64,000 nt of DNA from Pseudomonadota bacterium (GCA_018240435.1 JAFEFT010000015.1:1-64000), one strand, 5' to 3'. Counted from the stretch's first letter, positions 1 to 9,726 are shown. Made by a program: numbers and translations. Notes: generated by a model from the letters alone, not told the origin.

Positions 1-232
1 CCCACACGTTTCCACGAAGAGCCAAAAAATACAGCGTGAACATGTTGAACAGCAGATGGCTGCCGTCGGCATGGACGAATCCGTAGCTCAGCAGCCGCCA
101 GTATTCACGGCCCCTGGTGATCGCCGGCGGCCACAGGATCAGCCGTCCGAGCAGGCGCGGGTTGCCGAAGGCCAGCAGCGACGCCACGCAGGTGACGACG
201 ATCAATATCAGGGTAGTGGAAATGCCGTCCAT
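1..232 (-). CDS. Rhomboid family intramembrane serine protease, N-terminal part (cut by window edge)
   Basis: Only the first 77 codons lie in the window. The start is the ATG at 232-230, preceded on the minus strand by a GGAGG-type ribosome binding site. The visible protein has a first hydrophobic segment at about residues 5-21, then a conserved block with the motif YGFVHADGSHLLFNM followed by a second hydrophobic stretch. This H-A-D-x-x-H-L-L-F-N-M pattern is the conserved segment after the first loop of small bacterial rhomboids, which cleave membrane proteins within the bilayer. The catalytic Ser (GxSG) and His would be further downstream, outside the window, so activity cannot be judged. 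It is transcribed divergently from the PhzF gene. Confidence 0.8.
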   Translation of the reverse strand, partial: MDGISTTLILIVVTCVASLLAFGNPRLLGRLILWPPAITRGREYWRLLSYGFVHADGSHLLFNMFTLYFLALRGNVW

Positions 233-375
233 CGCCTCCGCCGCGATCGGGGTTCTCGGATGCCGGGCGCCGATCGTGGAGTGCGTCCGAACGCAGGCCT
301 GCGCGAATGCTACAGGCTGGCCACGCACGGCGTCTTTTCTGGCACGCTGGCACACTCCCGACGAGACCGCCCGCG

Positions 376-1272
376 ATGACCGAGCCTTGCTACCTGCAAC
401 TGGACGTGTTCGCCGACCGCATCGGCGGCGGCAACCCACTGGGCGTGGTGATCGGCGCCGACGGTTGGGACAGCGCGACGATGCAGGCGTTCGCATGCTG
501 GACGAACCTGGTCGAAACCACGTTTCTGCTGCCACCGACCGTGCCCAAGGCCAGCTACCGCGTGCGCATCTTCACGCCGACCCGCGAGATTCCCTTCGCC
601 GGCCATCCCAGCATCGGCAGCGCGCATGCGGCGCTGGATTTCGGCGGTGTGGAAGCGATCGACGGACGACTGCTCCAGGAGTGCGGCGCCGGCCTGCTGC
701 CGCTGCGCGTCGAGGGCGAAGGCGCGCTGCGGCGCATCTTCGTGCAGGCACCGCCCTCGCGCGTGCTGCATACCGGCTTGGACGAACCGCTGCTGCGCCA
801 CGTCCTCGGCGGCCTGGCGCTGGGCAAGATTCCACCGGCCTTCGTCGAAGGCGGACGCCGCTGGTGGGTGGCCGAATTCGCCAGCGAATCGGGCCTGCGT
901 GACTGGCACCCCGACCATGCCGCCATCCTCGCCCTGGCCAAGGCCAGCGACAGCCTGGGCCTGTGCGCCTTCGCCCGCTGCCCCGGCCCGGACTACGAAC
1001 TGGTGGTGCGCGCCTTCCCCGCCGGCGTCGGCATCGTCGAAGACCCGGCCTCCGGCGCCGCCAACGGCCTGCTCGGCGCGTATCTGGCGTGGATGGAACC
1101 CGACGGCCCGCTGGCGCGCGGCTACCGCGTCAGCCAGGGCCGCGAGATGGGCCGCGACGCCCGCATCCGCATCCGCATCGAAGGCGATGCGATCTGGGTC
1201 GGTGGCCGCACGCAGACGGTGGTGGTGGGCACGACGCGCTGGCACGAGCACACCCCGAAGCGGTCCGGCTGA
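376..1272 (+). CDS. PhzF family isomerase/epimerase
   Basis: A 298-residue protein of the PhzF/DapF-fold family. The N-terminal motif with N20-P-x-G, the conserved Glu in V-E47-T-T-F (the catalytic Glu of the family), the GHPSIGSAH block at about residues 75-83 and a late DPASGAANG block are all present. Members catalyse isomerisations on small metabolites; PhzF itself acts in phenazine synthesis, but most homologues have no known substrate and no phenazine genes are visible here. I chose the ATG at 376 because the protein then begins at the usual family N-terminus; an in-frame ATG at 307 would add 23 Arg-rich residues unlike the family. The upstream neighbour, rhomboid, is divergent. Confidence 0.9.
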   Translation: MTEPCYLQLDVFADRIGGGNPLGVVIGADGWDSATMQAFACWTNLVETTFLLPPTVPKASYRVRIFTPTREIPFAGHPSIGSAHAALDFGGVEAIDGRLLQECGAGLLPLRVEGEGALRRIFVQAPPSRVLHTGLDEPLLRHVLGGLALGKIPPAFVEGGRRWWVAEFASESGLRDWHPDHAAILALAKASDSLGLCAFARCPGPDYELVVRAFPAGVGIVEDPASGAANGLLGAYLAWMEPDGPLARGYRVSQGREMGRDARIRIRIEGDAIWVGGRTQTVVVGTTRWHEHTPKRSG

Positions 1273-1311
1273 TTTCCCGCTGCCGTTGGATGTTGCGCTG
1301 ACCCTTGTTCG

Positions 1312-2268
1312 TCAGTAGGTGATATTGACGACTTTCGGGCCGACGATCTGCGCGCCCGTGCAGCGGGTCATCGGGTCGGTTCCGGGCTGGATGCCCCACA
1401 CCGGATTGTTCACCGGCGCCCCGCCGACATAGGCCTGGATGCTGGTGAACCGCGTCGGGCTGTTGCCGGGGAACTGGCCGCAGACGCGGACGCCGTAGGT
1501 TTCAAGCGCAGCGGCGAACACCCAGTTGAACACCTGCCCGTAGCTGCTGGTTCTCAGCGTCGCCGCCGGCAACGTCGGCCGGGTGCGGTCGATCGCGGTG
1601 ATGGTCCAGTTCTGGCCGGCGTTGTGCACCATGTTGCCGACGATCAGATCACCCGGCTGCACGACCACGTTGTTGCCGACGTAGATGGTGCCGTCCTTGC
1701 AGCAGTTCCACGACGCGATGGTCCAGTTGTTGGCGCCGTAGCCGTTCCAGCCCAGCACCGGTTGCAGGATGGTGACGACGTTGCTGCCGTCCTCGAGCCC
1801 GGGAAACAGGTACAGCGTCTGATCGAGCTGAACCTTGGGATTGGCCGGCACCGTCATGTGCGCCAACAGGCGGTTGCTGCCGGTGGCCAGCGTCGTCGAC
1901 ACCAGTTGCAGGTAACCGTTGTAGGTCGTCGGCAGGTGGATGGCGCCATCGCTGGCTTCCACCCGCAAGCCGCTGCGCAGGAAATGCGGATAGGCGCAGC
2001 CGGCGACCTGGCGCACCGTGCCATCGCTGCGCTCGATGTTGCCGTCCCGTCGCAGCTGCTCGCCCGGCTGGATGTGCTGCACGCACGAGGCATGGAAATA
2101 GCCATTGGGAGTCCGTACGTAATCGGCGGTCAGCCCGCGCACTTGCGCGATCTCGTCGCGGCTGACGCGAGTGAGGCCCGGATCGGGCCCTGCCATGGCA
2201 TTGCCTGCCGCCAGCGCGCCAATCCAGACCAGACCACCGACGAGCGTTGCCTTGATGCGAGCATTCAT
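1312..2268 (-). CDS. Secreted protein of unknown function
   Basis: A 318-residue protein with a clear Sec signal peptide (positively charged MNARIK, hydrophobic core to about residue 25, AMA-G cleavage site). The ATG at 2268 follows a GAGGTG ribosome binding site. The mature part is rich in Trp, Tyr, Asn and Gly, typical of a secreted beta-sandwich, and has a distinctive YLFPGLED segment, an ILQPVLGWNGYG segment and a paired-Cys NCC motif. I recall FPGLED-type blocks from uncharacterised secreted bacterial and fungal proteins but cannot name a function. It stands alone, convergent with the PhzF gene. Probably periplasmic or exported; substrate unknown. Confidence 0.75.
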   Translation of the reverse strand: MNARIKATLVGGLVWIGALAAGNAMAGPDPGLTRVSRDEIAQVRGLTADYVRTPNGYFHASCVQHIQPGEQLRRDGNIERSDGTVRQVAGCAYPHFLRSGLRVEASDGAIHLPTTYNGYLQLVSTTLATGSNRLLAHMTVPANPKVQLDQTLYLFPGLEDGSNVVTILQPVLGWNGYGANNWTIASWNCCKDGTIYVGNNVVVQPGDLIVGNMVHNAGQNWTITAIDRTRPTLPAATLRTSSYGQVFNWVFAAALETYGVRVCGQFPGNSPTRFTSIQAYVGGAPVNNPVWGIQPGTDPMTRCTGAQIVGPKVVNITY

Positions 2269-2437
2269 GTGCGCCACCTCGAGAGAAATTGCGGAATCCG
2301 GATGGCCCGATGTGCACGATGCGGAGCTGGCGGAGCATAGAACATGTGGACCGGAAAGCAATATCGGTCAGCGCCTGCATGACCGCGCCGATTTCCGCCG
2401 ATTTCCGTCGCCGCCGGTTTTCGGCTACCCTCGCGCC

Positions 2438-2845
2438 ATGATCCGACGCCGCCATCGCCGCGCCTGCCTTCGCCTCGCCGTGGTGGCGATGCTGGCGTTG
2501 TTGTGGTCGCAAACCGCGCTGGCCTGGCATCTGCGCTGCCCCGGCACGCCGCCGGCAGCGGCGATGGCCGCCCATGCGATGGCGATGGCTGACGAAGGCG
2601 GTGCTTGCGCGCAGCCGGCCGCGGTCGACGGCAGCGCCGGCGTCTGTGCCGAGCATTGTCATGCCGGAGCGGCCAACCACGACGTGGCGCGGATACCCGC
2701 GCTGCCGGCACTGCCGGCGGCGATTGCGGCGACGATCGTCGCCGTCCTGACGCCTCCGGCCAGCGCCCCCCGGCAAGCGGCGGCGCCGCCACCGCCGATC
2801 CACAAACGCCCGACGGCGCATCCGGCAGCCCTGCTGCTGATTTGA
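2438..2845 (+). CDS. CopL-like small secreted Cys/His/Met-rich protein
   Basis: A 135-residue protein with a signal peptide (Arg-rich start, hydrophobic core, cleavage near ALA-W). The mature protein has a Met/His/Cys-rich first half, including HAMAMA and CAEHCHAG, and a Pro/Ala-rich second half. This composition and the position directly ahead of a Cu/Ag efflux operon match the CopL/DUF2946-type proteins of xanthomonads, which sense or bind copper and precede copper-resistance genes. The role (periplasmic copper binding or regulation of the downstream operon) is inferred from composition and context. The ATG at 2438 gives a normal signal peptide; longer in-frame extensions upstream do not. 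Confidence 0.6.
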   Translation: MIRRRHRRACLRLAVVAMLALLWSQTALAWHLRCPGTPPAAAMAAHAMAMADEGGACAQPAAVDGSAGVCAEHCHAGAANHDVARIPALPALPAAIAATIVAVLTPPASAPRQAAAPPPPIHKRPTAHPAALLLI

Positions 2846-2946
2846 TCCCGATCTTCCGCCGGCGGCGGTGATGCCTGCGCATCGCCGCCGCGTCGCCGCC
2901 TGCGCGCGCTCGCGCAGCTCTTCCCCGGCGTCTTCGAAGGTCGCTC

Positions 2947-4254
2947 ATGCCCATTTCCAACCCTGCCGATGCCGCGCGCATCGGTCACGCCAGCGTCCGC
3001 GGCTGGCTCTGGATCGTCCTCGCCACCTTGCTGCTGACCGCAAACGCCGTCGCCGGCAGCGAACCGGAGGATGTCCCCGGTGCCGACATCGGCACGATCC
3101 GCAACTGGCTGCTCGCCCACAACCCCGACCTGGCCGTCCTGCGCGCACAGGCCGATGCTGCGCGCGCCGGAGTCGTCTCCGCTGCGGCGCTGCCTGATCC
3201 GAGCATCGTCATCACCCGACAGGATGGCGTCGCCGGTTACCCGGCGGGAATGCCAACCGTCGGCGATGCCACCAGCTACGAAATCCGCCAGCGCATCCCC
3301 TTGTGGGGCAAACGCGCGCTGGCGCGATCGATCGCCCAGGCGCAGGCGCAGACGGCCGACGATGCCCGCCGCGCGCTGGCGCTGGATCTGCTGGCGCAAG
3401 CCGAAACGGCTTATGTCCGCTACTGGCATGCACAGGCCTCGCTGCGCCTGATTCAGGCCCGCCTGCTCGTGCTCGACCAGCTCGTCCAGGTCGCGCGCGA
3501 TCGCCAGGCGCGGGCGCTGGGCGCACAGCGCGACCTGTTGCGCGCGCAACTGGCACGCGCCAGCGCCCTGGGCGAGCGCATCGATCGCCAGCAGGCCGGC
3601 ACCGAAGCGGGCATCGCACTCAACCGCCTGCTCGGCCGCCGCATCGATGCGCGCCTGCTGGCACCGGCGACGACGCCGCAGCTGGCGGTCGCCAGCGGCG
3701 ACCTCGCCGCGGCGCTGGCGCAACTCGAGCGCGGCGCGCATCCGGCCCTGCAAGGCGCACGCGCGCAACTGACGGCAGCAACGGACACCCTGCGCCTGCG
3801 CCAGCGCGAACGCTGGCCCGATGTCACCCTCGGCGTCGGCGCGATGCAGCGCGGCTCGCGCCTGGATGGCCGCGAACTGATGCTGGAAGTGGAACTGCCG
3901 CTGCAACGTGGCGCCCTGGCGGCACGGGAGCGACAGGCGCAGTCGCTGGCCGATGCCGCGCAAGCCGGCCTGGATGCCAGACAGGCCCAGCTCGGCGCCG
4001 ATCTGGGCCTGGCCTGGACGCAATGGCAGGCCGCACGGCAACGGCGAACCCTGCTGGAAGACACGCGCAGCGTGCACAGCCGCGCCGCGTTCGATACCGC
4101 GCTGGCCGATTACCGCCTCGGTCTGGCCGACTTCGACGCCGTGCTCGAAGCGCTCGCGCAATGGCAGGACACGCAGTTGTCGCTCATCGACGCCCAACGC
4201 GACGAGGCGATCGCCGCCGCCGCCATCCGCGCGCTCACCGGAGACACGCCATGA
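2947..4254 (+). CDS. cusC: Outer-membrane channel of a Cu/Ag RND efflux system (TolC family, CusC/CzcC-like)
   Basis: A 435-residue TolC-family protein: signal peptide through about residue 37 (VAG-S), then two outer membrane efflux repeats rich in long amphipathic helices. The conserved NPDLAVLRAQADAARAG segment near the start of the first repeat and the C-terminal DYRLGLADFDAVLEALAQWQDTQ segment are typical of the heavy-metal branch. It would form the trimeric outer-membrane duct of the pump. Its stop codon overlaps the next start in ATGA, so it is translationally coupled to cusB. The assignment to copper/silver rests on the next two genes. Confidence 0.85.
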   Translation: MPISNPADAARIGHASVRGWLWIVLATLLLTANAVAGSEPEDVPGADIGTIRNWLLAHNPDLAVLRAQADAARAGVVSAAALPDPSIVITRQDGVAGYPAGMPTVGDATSYEIRQRIPLWGKRALARSIAQAQAQTADDARRALALDLLAQAETAYVRYWHAQASLRLIQARLLVLDQLVQVARDRQARALGAQRDLLRAQLARASALGERIDRQQAGTEAGIALNRLLGRRIDARLLAPATTPQLAVASGDLAAALAQLERGAHPALQGARAQLTAATDTLRLRQRERWPDVTLGVGAMQRGSRLDGRELMLEVELPLQRGALAARERQAQSLADAAQAGLDARQAQLGADLGLAWTQWQAARQRRTLLEDTRSVHSRAAFDTALADYRLGLADFDAVLEALAQWQDTQLSLIDAQRDEAIAAAAIRALTGDTP

Positions 4255-5666
4255 CGCCTCGCCAGATCGCTGCCGCCACCCTCGCCGGCCTGCTCGCGCT
4301 CGCTGCCGGGCTGGTCGCCGGCCGGTATTCCGTGCCGCGCCCGACCGCCGCCGCGGCCAGCGTCACACCGAAGCCGGCAGCGCGCAAACCGCTGTACTAC
4401 CGCCATCCGATGGGCCTGGCCGACACCTCGCCGGTGCCGAAGAAGGACGCCATGGGCATGGATTACGTCGCGGTCTACGCCGACGATGCCAGCGCCGCCG
4501 ACGATACCGGCACGGTCGTGCTCAGCCCGGGCAAGGTGCAGCAACTGGGCGTGCGCAGCGAGCCGGTGCGACGCCTGCCGCTGCCGGCGACCATGCCCGC
4601 CAGCGCCAGCATCGAGCTCGACCCGACGCGCCAGTACGCCATCGCGCCGCGCTTCGACGGCTGGGTGCGAACGCTGTACGCCGACCAGATCGGCATGCAC
4701 CTGCGCCGCGGCCAGCCGCTGGCGCGCATCTACAGCCCGCAAGTGGCGGCAACGCTGGCCGATCGGGCGATCGCCGACGCTGCCCTGGCGCGGCTGCCGG
4801 CCGCCGATGCCGATACCGCCACGGCGCTGCGGCAGATGCGTGATGCCAGTCGTCGCCGCCTCGATCATTTCACCGGCAGCAGCGCGGCCGCCAGCGGCGA
4901 CGAGCTGACCCTGAGCGCGCCGATCGACGGCGTGCTGGTGGAAAGTCGGGTGGTGCCCGGCGCAGGTTTCAGCGCCGGACAAACCATCCTGCGGCTGGCC
5001 GATCTGTCCACCGTCTGGATCGTCGCCGACATTCCCGAGTTGCAAAGCGGCGCCATGCGCGTGGGCCAGAGCGCGGTGTTCACGGCGCCCGCCCTCGCCG
5101 GCAAGCGTTTCGCGGGGAAGCTGGAATTCATCCAGCCGCTGCTCGACACCCGCACCCGCACCCTGCGCGTGCGGATGGCGATCGCCAATCCCGACGGCAT
5201 GCTGCGGCCCGGGCTGTACGGGACGCTGGTGCTGAGCGACACCGACGCCGCGGCGGTCCTGCAGATGCCGCGCTCGGCGCTGATCGACAGCGGCAGCCGG
5301 CAGATCGCGCTGGTGCAGGTCGCGCCGGGCCGGTTCAAGCCGCGCCGGATTGTGGTCGGGCGGCGCACGGCCGATCGCGTCGAAGTGCTCGAAGGCCTCG
5401 CCGAGGGCGAGTCGGTGGTGGTTTCGGCCAACTTCCTGATCGATGCCGAAAGCAACCTGCGCGCGGCGCTGGCCGATCTGCGCGGCGCCGACGACGAGGA
5501 TGCGTCGGCGGGCGACGCCGGCAGCCAGACGCCGCCGATGCCGGCGCCGGGCGGCGCACCGGGCCATGCCCATCCAGCGCCGACGCCGGCGCCGGGTGGC
5601 GGCGACGGTCGTCGCCGTGGTCATGCCGCCAGCGGCGCCCACGATCCACGCGCGATGGAGCACTGA
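4251..5666 (+). CDS. cusB: Periplasmic adaptor of a Cu/Ag RND efflux system (CusB-like)
   Basis: A 471-residue membrane fusion protein. After an N-terminal anchor/signal segment (residues 6-24) comes a heavy-metal-binding motif: HPM54 followed by AM68-G-M70-D. This matches the three-Met Cu(I)/Ag(I) site of E. coli CusB (DPM...FMDMD), which is good evidence for Cu(I)/Ag(I) rather than divalent metals. Barrel-sandwich and beta-barrel regions follow. The last 35 residues form an unusual Gly/Pro/His-rich tail with five His residues and a final Met-Glu-His, perhaps a second metal-capturing element. The start overlaps the cusC stop (ATGA); cusA begins 2 bases after the stop. Confidence 0.88.
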   Translation: MTPRQIAAATLAGLLALAAGLVAGRYSVPRPTAAAASVTPKPAARKPLYYRHPMGLADTSPVPKKDAMGMDYVAVYADDASAADDTGTVVLSPGKVQQLGVRSEPVRRLPLPATMPASASIELDPTRQYAIAPRFDGWVRTLYADQIGMHLRRGQPLARIYSPQVAATLADRAIADAALARLPAADADTATALRQMRDASRRRLDHFTGSSAAASGDELTLSAPIDGVLVESRVVPGAGFSAGQTILRLADLSTVWIVADIPELQSGAMRVGQSAVFTAPALAGKRFAGKLEFIQPLLDTRTRTLRVRMAIANPDGMLRPGLYGTLVLSDTDAAAVLQMPRSALIDSGSRQIALVQVAPGRFKPRRIVVGRRTADRVEVLEGLAEGESVVVSANFLIDAESNLRAALADLRGADDEDASAGDAGSQTPPMPAPGGAPGHAHPAPTPAPGGGDGRRRGHAASGAHDPRAMEH

Positions 5667-5667
5667 C

Positions 5668-8600
5668 ATGCTCGCCCGGCTGATCGAATGGTCCGCACAC
5701 AATCGCTGGCTGGTGCTGGCGCTGGCGCTGGCGGTCGCCATCGGCGGCATTTTTGCGCTGCGGCAGACGCCGCTCGATGCGTTGCCGGACCTGTCCGACG
5801 TCCAGGTCATCATCTACACCGATGCCCCCGGCCAGGCGCCACAAGTGGTGGAGGACCAGATCACCTACCCGCTGGCCAGCGCGATGCTGGCGGTGCCCAA
5901 GGCGAAGGTGGTGCGCGGGTTTTCCAACTTCGGCGCCTCGTTCGTGTACGTGATCTTCGAAGACGGCACCGACCTGTACTGGGCACGCGCCCGCGTGCTC
6001 GAATACCTGGCCTCGGCGGCGCGCCAGCTGCCGCCGGGCGTCACTCCGACCCTCGGCCCCGACGCCAGCGGCGTCGGCTGGGTCTACCAGTACGTCCTGC
6101 AGAGCGATCGCCATTCGCTCGACCCGTTGCGCGCCCGCCAGGACTGGTATCTGCGCCCGCAGCTCACCGCCGCCCACGGCGTCGCCGAGGTCGCCAGCGT
6201 CGGCGGTTTCGTCAGCCAGTATTCGGTGACGGTCGACCCGGTGAAGCTGCGCCAGTACGGCATCCCGCTGGCGCGCGTGCGCGCGGTGATCGCTGCCGGC
6301 AATCGCGATGTCGGCGGCCGCTCGCTGGAGCTGTCGGGCCGCGAGTACATGCTGCGCGGCCGCGGCTATCTGCGCGGCAGCGCCGATCTGGAGCGACTGG
6401 TGGTCAAGAGCGAAGCCGGCGTGCCGGTGACCATCGCCGACATCGCCAACGTCGAGCGGGTGCCCGATGAACGGCGCGGACTGGCCGATCTGGATGGCAA
6501 GGGCGAGGTCGTCGGCGGCATCGCCATCGCCCGCCAGGGCGCCGACGTGCTGGCGACGATCGCCGCCATCAAGGCGCGGCTGGCGGAGATCGGCACCGCC
6601 CTGCCCGCCGGCATGCGCGTGCACGCCGTCTACGACCGTTCGGCGCTGATCGAGCGCGCCATCGCCTCGTTGCGCGCCACCTTGCTGGAGGAAAGCCTGA
6701 TCGTGGCGCTGGTGTGCGTGCTGTTCCTGTTCCATGCCCGCAGCGCGCTGGTGGCCGCGATCATGCTGCCGATCGGCGTGCTGATCGCGTTCATCGCCCT
6801 GCGCCTGCTCGGCATGAGCTCGAACATCATGAGTCTGGGCGGCATCGCCATCGCCATCGGCGCGATGGTGGACGTGGCGATCGTGATGATCGAGAACGCG
6901 CACAAGCACCTCGAACGCGACCGCGGCGGCAAGCCGCGCACGCGCATCATCATCGACGCCTGTCGCGAGGTCGGCCCGGCGCTGTTCCTCAGCCTGCTCA
7001 TCATCACCGTCTCGTTCCTGCCGGTGTTCGCGCTGGAAGCGCAGGAGGGACGGCTGTTCAAGCCGCTGGCGTTCACCAAGACCTTCGCGATGGCCGGCGC
7101 GGCGGTGCTGTCGGTGACGCTGGTGCCGGCGCTGATGATGCTGTGCCTGCGTGGCCGGATCGTGCCGGAACGGCGCAACCCGGTGAACCGGCTGCTGCGC
7201 GCCGGCTACCTGCCGCTGATCGCCGCCGTGCTGCGCCGCCCGCGCACGACCCTGGCGATCGCCGGCCTGCTGCTGCTCAGCGCCGCGTGGCCGCTGGCGC
7301 GGGTCGGCAGCGAGTTCATGCCCACCCTCGACGAAGGCAGCTTGCTGTACATGCCGGCCTCACTGCCGGGCATGTCGGTGACCCAGGCGGCGAGCCTGCT
7401 GCAAACGCAAGACCGCATCATCCGTTCGTTCCCGGAAGTGGAATCGGTGTTCGGCAAGGCCGGTCGCGCCGGCACCGCCACCGACCCGGCGCCGCTGGAA
7501 ATGTTCGAAACCACCATCAACCTCAAGCCGCGCGAGCAATGGCGCACCGGCATGACGCTGGACACGCTGGTCGCGCAGATGGACCAGGCGCTGCGCTTTC
7601 CCGGCGTCGCCAATGCCTGGACGATGCCGATCAAGGCGCGCACCGACATGCTCGCCACCGGCATCCGCACGCCGATCGGCATCAAGGTGTTCGGCAGCGA
7701 CCTGGCGCAGATCGAGCGCGTCGCCCGCCACGTCGAGACGGTGCTGCGCACGGTGCCCGGCACCACCAGCGCCTACGCCGAACGCCTGACCGGCGGCTAC
7801 TACCTCGACATCACCCCCGACCTGACGCAACTGGCGCGCTACGGCCTGTCCGTGGGCGATGTCCAGGACACCATCGCCACCGCCATCGGCGGCCAGAAGG
7901 TCACCACCACGGTGGAAGGGCGCGAACGCTACGCGGTGATCGTCCGCTATCCGCGTGCACTGCGCGATACACCCGAGCAGATCGCGCAACAGGTGCTGGT
8001 GGATACCCCGGATGGCGCGCAGGTGCCGCTGGCGGCGGTGGCGAGCCTGGCCATCCATCGCGGCGCCCCGGCGATCCGCAGCGAGAACGCGCAACTGGCG
8101 GCATACGTCTACGTCGACACCCGCGATCACGACCTGGGCGCCTACGTGCGCCGGGCACGACAGGCGCTGGCCGCCGCCGGACCGTTGCCGGCCGGCGTCC
8201 ATCTGGCCTTCAGCGGCCAGTACGAATACATGCAGCGTGCCGGCGCCCGCCTGCGCCTGGTCATTCCCGCCACCCTCGGCCTGATCTTCCTGCTGCTGTA
8301 CCTCCAGTTCGGACGCGTCACCGAGGCGTTGATCGTGATGCTGTCGGTGCCGTTTGCCCTGGTCGGCGGCATCTGGCTGTGCTGGTGGCTCGGCTATACG
8401 CTCAGCGTCGCGGTCGCGGTCGGCTTCATCGCCCTGGCCGGCGTCGCCGCCGAGACCGGCGTGGTGATGCTGCTCTACCTCGATCACGCGATGCAGGCGC
8501 TGGCTGCTCGCCGCAGCCGGGACGGCCGCGCGATCGGCCGCGCCGACGTCGACCGCGCCGTCGTCACCGGCGCGGTCGAGCGGTTGCGACCGAAGATGAT

Positions 8601-8814
8601 GACGGTGGCGGCGATCATGGCCGGGCTGATGCCGATCATGTGGAGCGACGGCACCGGCGCCGAGGTGATGCGGCGGATCGCCGCGCCGATGGTCGGCGGG
8701 ATGGTGTCCTCCGCCCTGCTGACGCTGCTGGTGATCCCGGCGATCCATGCGCTGGTGCACCGCCGGCGCATGGCCACCAGCGCGGACACTGCGGCCGCCG
8801 CGCCATCGCACTGA
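5668..8814 (+). CDS. cusA: Cu/Ag RND efflux permease (CusA family)
   Basis: A 1048-residue inner-membrane RND transporter of the heavy-metal (HME) branch with twelve predicted membrane helices and two large periplasmic loops. TM4 reads MVD402-VAIVMIE409-N410-AHK, the form seen in CusA/SilA rather than the DGAVVIVEN form of CzcA. It would use the proton gradient to drive Cu(I)/Ag(I) out through CusB and CusC. The GTG/ATG choice is clear: the ATG at 5668 lies 2 bases after the cusB stop and yields the standard N-terminus. It closes the operon; a convergent pirin gene follows. No CusF or CusRS genes are visible. Confidence 0.92.
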   Translation: MLARLIEWSAHNRWLVLALALAVAIGGIFALRQTPLDALPDLSDVQVIIYTDAPGQAPQVVEDQITYPLASAMLAVPKAKVVRGFSNFGASFVYVIFEDGTDLYWARARVLEYLASAARQLPPGVTPTLGPDASGVGWVYQYVLQSDRHSLDPLRARQDWYLRPQLTAAHGVAEVASVGGFVSQYSVTVDPVKLRQYGIPLARVRAVIAAGNRDVGGRSLELSGREYMLRGRGYLRGSADLERLVVKSEAGVPVTIADIANVERVPDERRGLADLDGKGEVVGGIAIARQGADVLATIAAIKARLAEIGTALPAGMRVHAVYDRSALIERAIASLRATLLEESLIVALVCVLFLFHARSALVAAIMLPIGVLIAFIALRLLGMSSNIMSLGGIAIAIGAMVDVAIVMIENAHKHLERDRGGKPRTRIIIDACREVGPALFLSLLIITVSFLPVFALEAQEGRLFKPLAFTKTFAMAGAAVLSVTLVPALMMLCLRGRIVPERRNPVNRLLRAGYLPLIAAVLRRPRTTLAIAGLLLLSAAWPLARVGSEFMPTLDEGSLLYMPASLPGMSVTQAASLLQTQDRIIRSFPEVESVFGKAGRAGTATDPAPLEMFETTINLKPREQWRTGMTLDTLVAQMDQALRFPGVANAWTMPIKARTDMLATGIRTPIGIKVFGSDLAQIERVARHVETVLRTVPGTTSAYAERLTGGYYLDITPDLTQLARYGLSVGDVQDTIATAIGGQKVTTTVEGRERYAVIVRYPRALRDTPEQIAQQVLVDTPDGAQVPLAAVASLAIHRGAPAIRSENAQLAAYVYVDTRDHDLGAYVRRARQALAAAGPLPAGVHLAFSGQYEYMQRAGARLRLVIPATLGLIFLLLYLQFGRVTEALIVMLSVPFALVGGIWLCWWLGYTLSVAVAVGFIALAGVAAETGVVMLLYLDHAMQALAARRSRDGRAIGRADVDRAVVTGAVERLRPKMMTVAAIMAGLMPIMWSDGTGAEVMRRIAAPMVGGMVSSALLTLLVIPAIHALVHRRRMATSADTAAAAPSH

Positions 8815-8853
8815 CTCGCGCCGCGCGGTGACCGGCGGCGGCGCGGGCATCGC

Positions 8854-9726
8854 TCAACCCGTCGCCGGCATGACGCCGAAACGGCCGGCGTTGAAATCCT
8901 CGATCGCCTGCACGATCTGCTCGCGACTGTTCATCACGAACGGGCCGTAGCCGACCACCGGCTCGTCCAGCGGCTGGCCGGCCAGCAGCAGCAGGCTGGC
9001 GTCACTGTCGGCCTGCACCTGGATCTGGCTGCCGGCGCGATCGAAGCGAACGAACTGCGCCGCCTGCGCCGCCTGCGCGTCGTTGACCCGCACCTGCCCG
9101 CGCAGCACCACCAGCGCCGTCGTGTGGCCCTCGGGCACGTGCAACGTCGCCGTCTTGCCTTGCTGCAGGCGCACGTCCCAGACCTCGATCGGCGTGAAGG
9201 TGCGCGCCGGGCCGCGATGACCGGCAAACTGCCCGGCGATCACGCGCACGCGACCGGCCTGGTTCGCCAGCGGCACCGACGGGATGTCGCGGTCGAGCAG
9301 GGTCTGGTAGCCCGCCGGCGACATCTTGTCGTGCGCCGGCAGATTCACCCACAGCTGCACCATCTCCAGCGCGCCGCCGGCGCGGGTGAACGCTTCGGAA
9401 TGGAACTCCTCGTGCAGGATGCCGCGCGCCGCCGTCATCCACTGCACATCACCAGGGCCGAGATGGCCGCCAGCGCCGGTAGAGTCGCGATGATCCACTT
9501 CGCCCTGGTAGACGATCGTCACCGTCTCGAAGCCGCGGTGCGGATGCACGCCGACCCCGCGCTTGCGCGCCGCCGGCGCGAACTCGTGCGGCCCGGCGTA
9601 GTCGAGCAGCAGGAACGGGCTGAGCACCTGCCCGAGCCCATCGTAAGAAAACAGCGAGCGCACCGGAAAACCATCGCCGACCCAATGCCCCGCAGGCGCC
9701 GCATGTACACCGATGATCTTCTTCAT
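8854..9726 (-). CDS. Pirin family protein
   Basis: A 290-residue bicupin of the pirin family. The N-terminal cupin holds the metal ligands of the family: H61-P-H63-R-G, then H105 and E107 in ILH-E-E. The C-terminal cupin follows with the variable IEVWDVRL segment and ends in MNSREQIVQAIEDF, the usual pirin ending. Some bacterial pirins have quercetin 2,3-dioxygenase activity or bind other enzymes; the true role is usually unknown. The ATG at 9726 has a GGAGG site eight bases upstream. It is divergent from the M20 amidohydrolase gene. Confidence 0.92.
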   Translation of the reverse strand: MKKIIGVHAAPAGHWVGDGFPVRSLFSYDGLGQVLSPFLLLDYAGPHEFAPAARKRGVGVHPHRGFETVTIVYQGEVDHRDSTGAGGHLGPGDVQWMTAARGILHEEFHSEAFTRAGGALEMVQLWVNLPAHDKMSPAGYQTLLDRDIPSVPLANQAGRVRVIAGQFAGHRGPARTFTPIEVWDVRLQQGKTATLHVPEGHTTALVVLRGQVRVNDAQAAQAAQFVRFDRAGSQIQVQADSDASLLLLAGQPLDEPVVGYGPFVMNSREQIVQAIEDFNAGRFGVMPATG

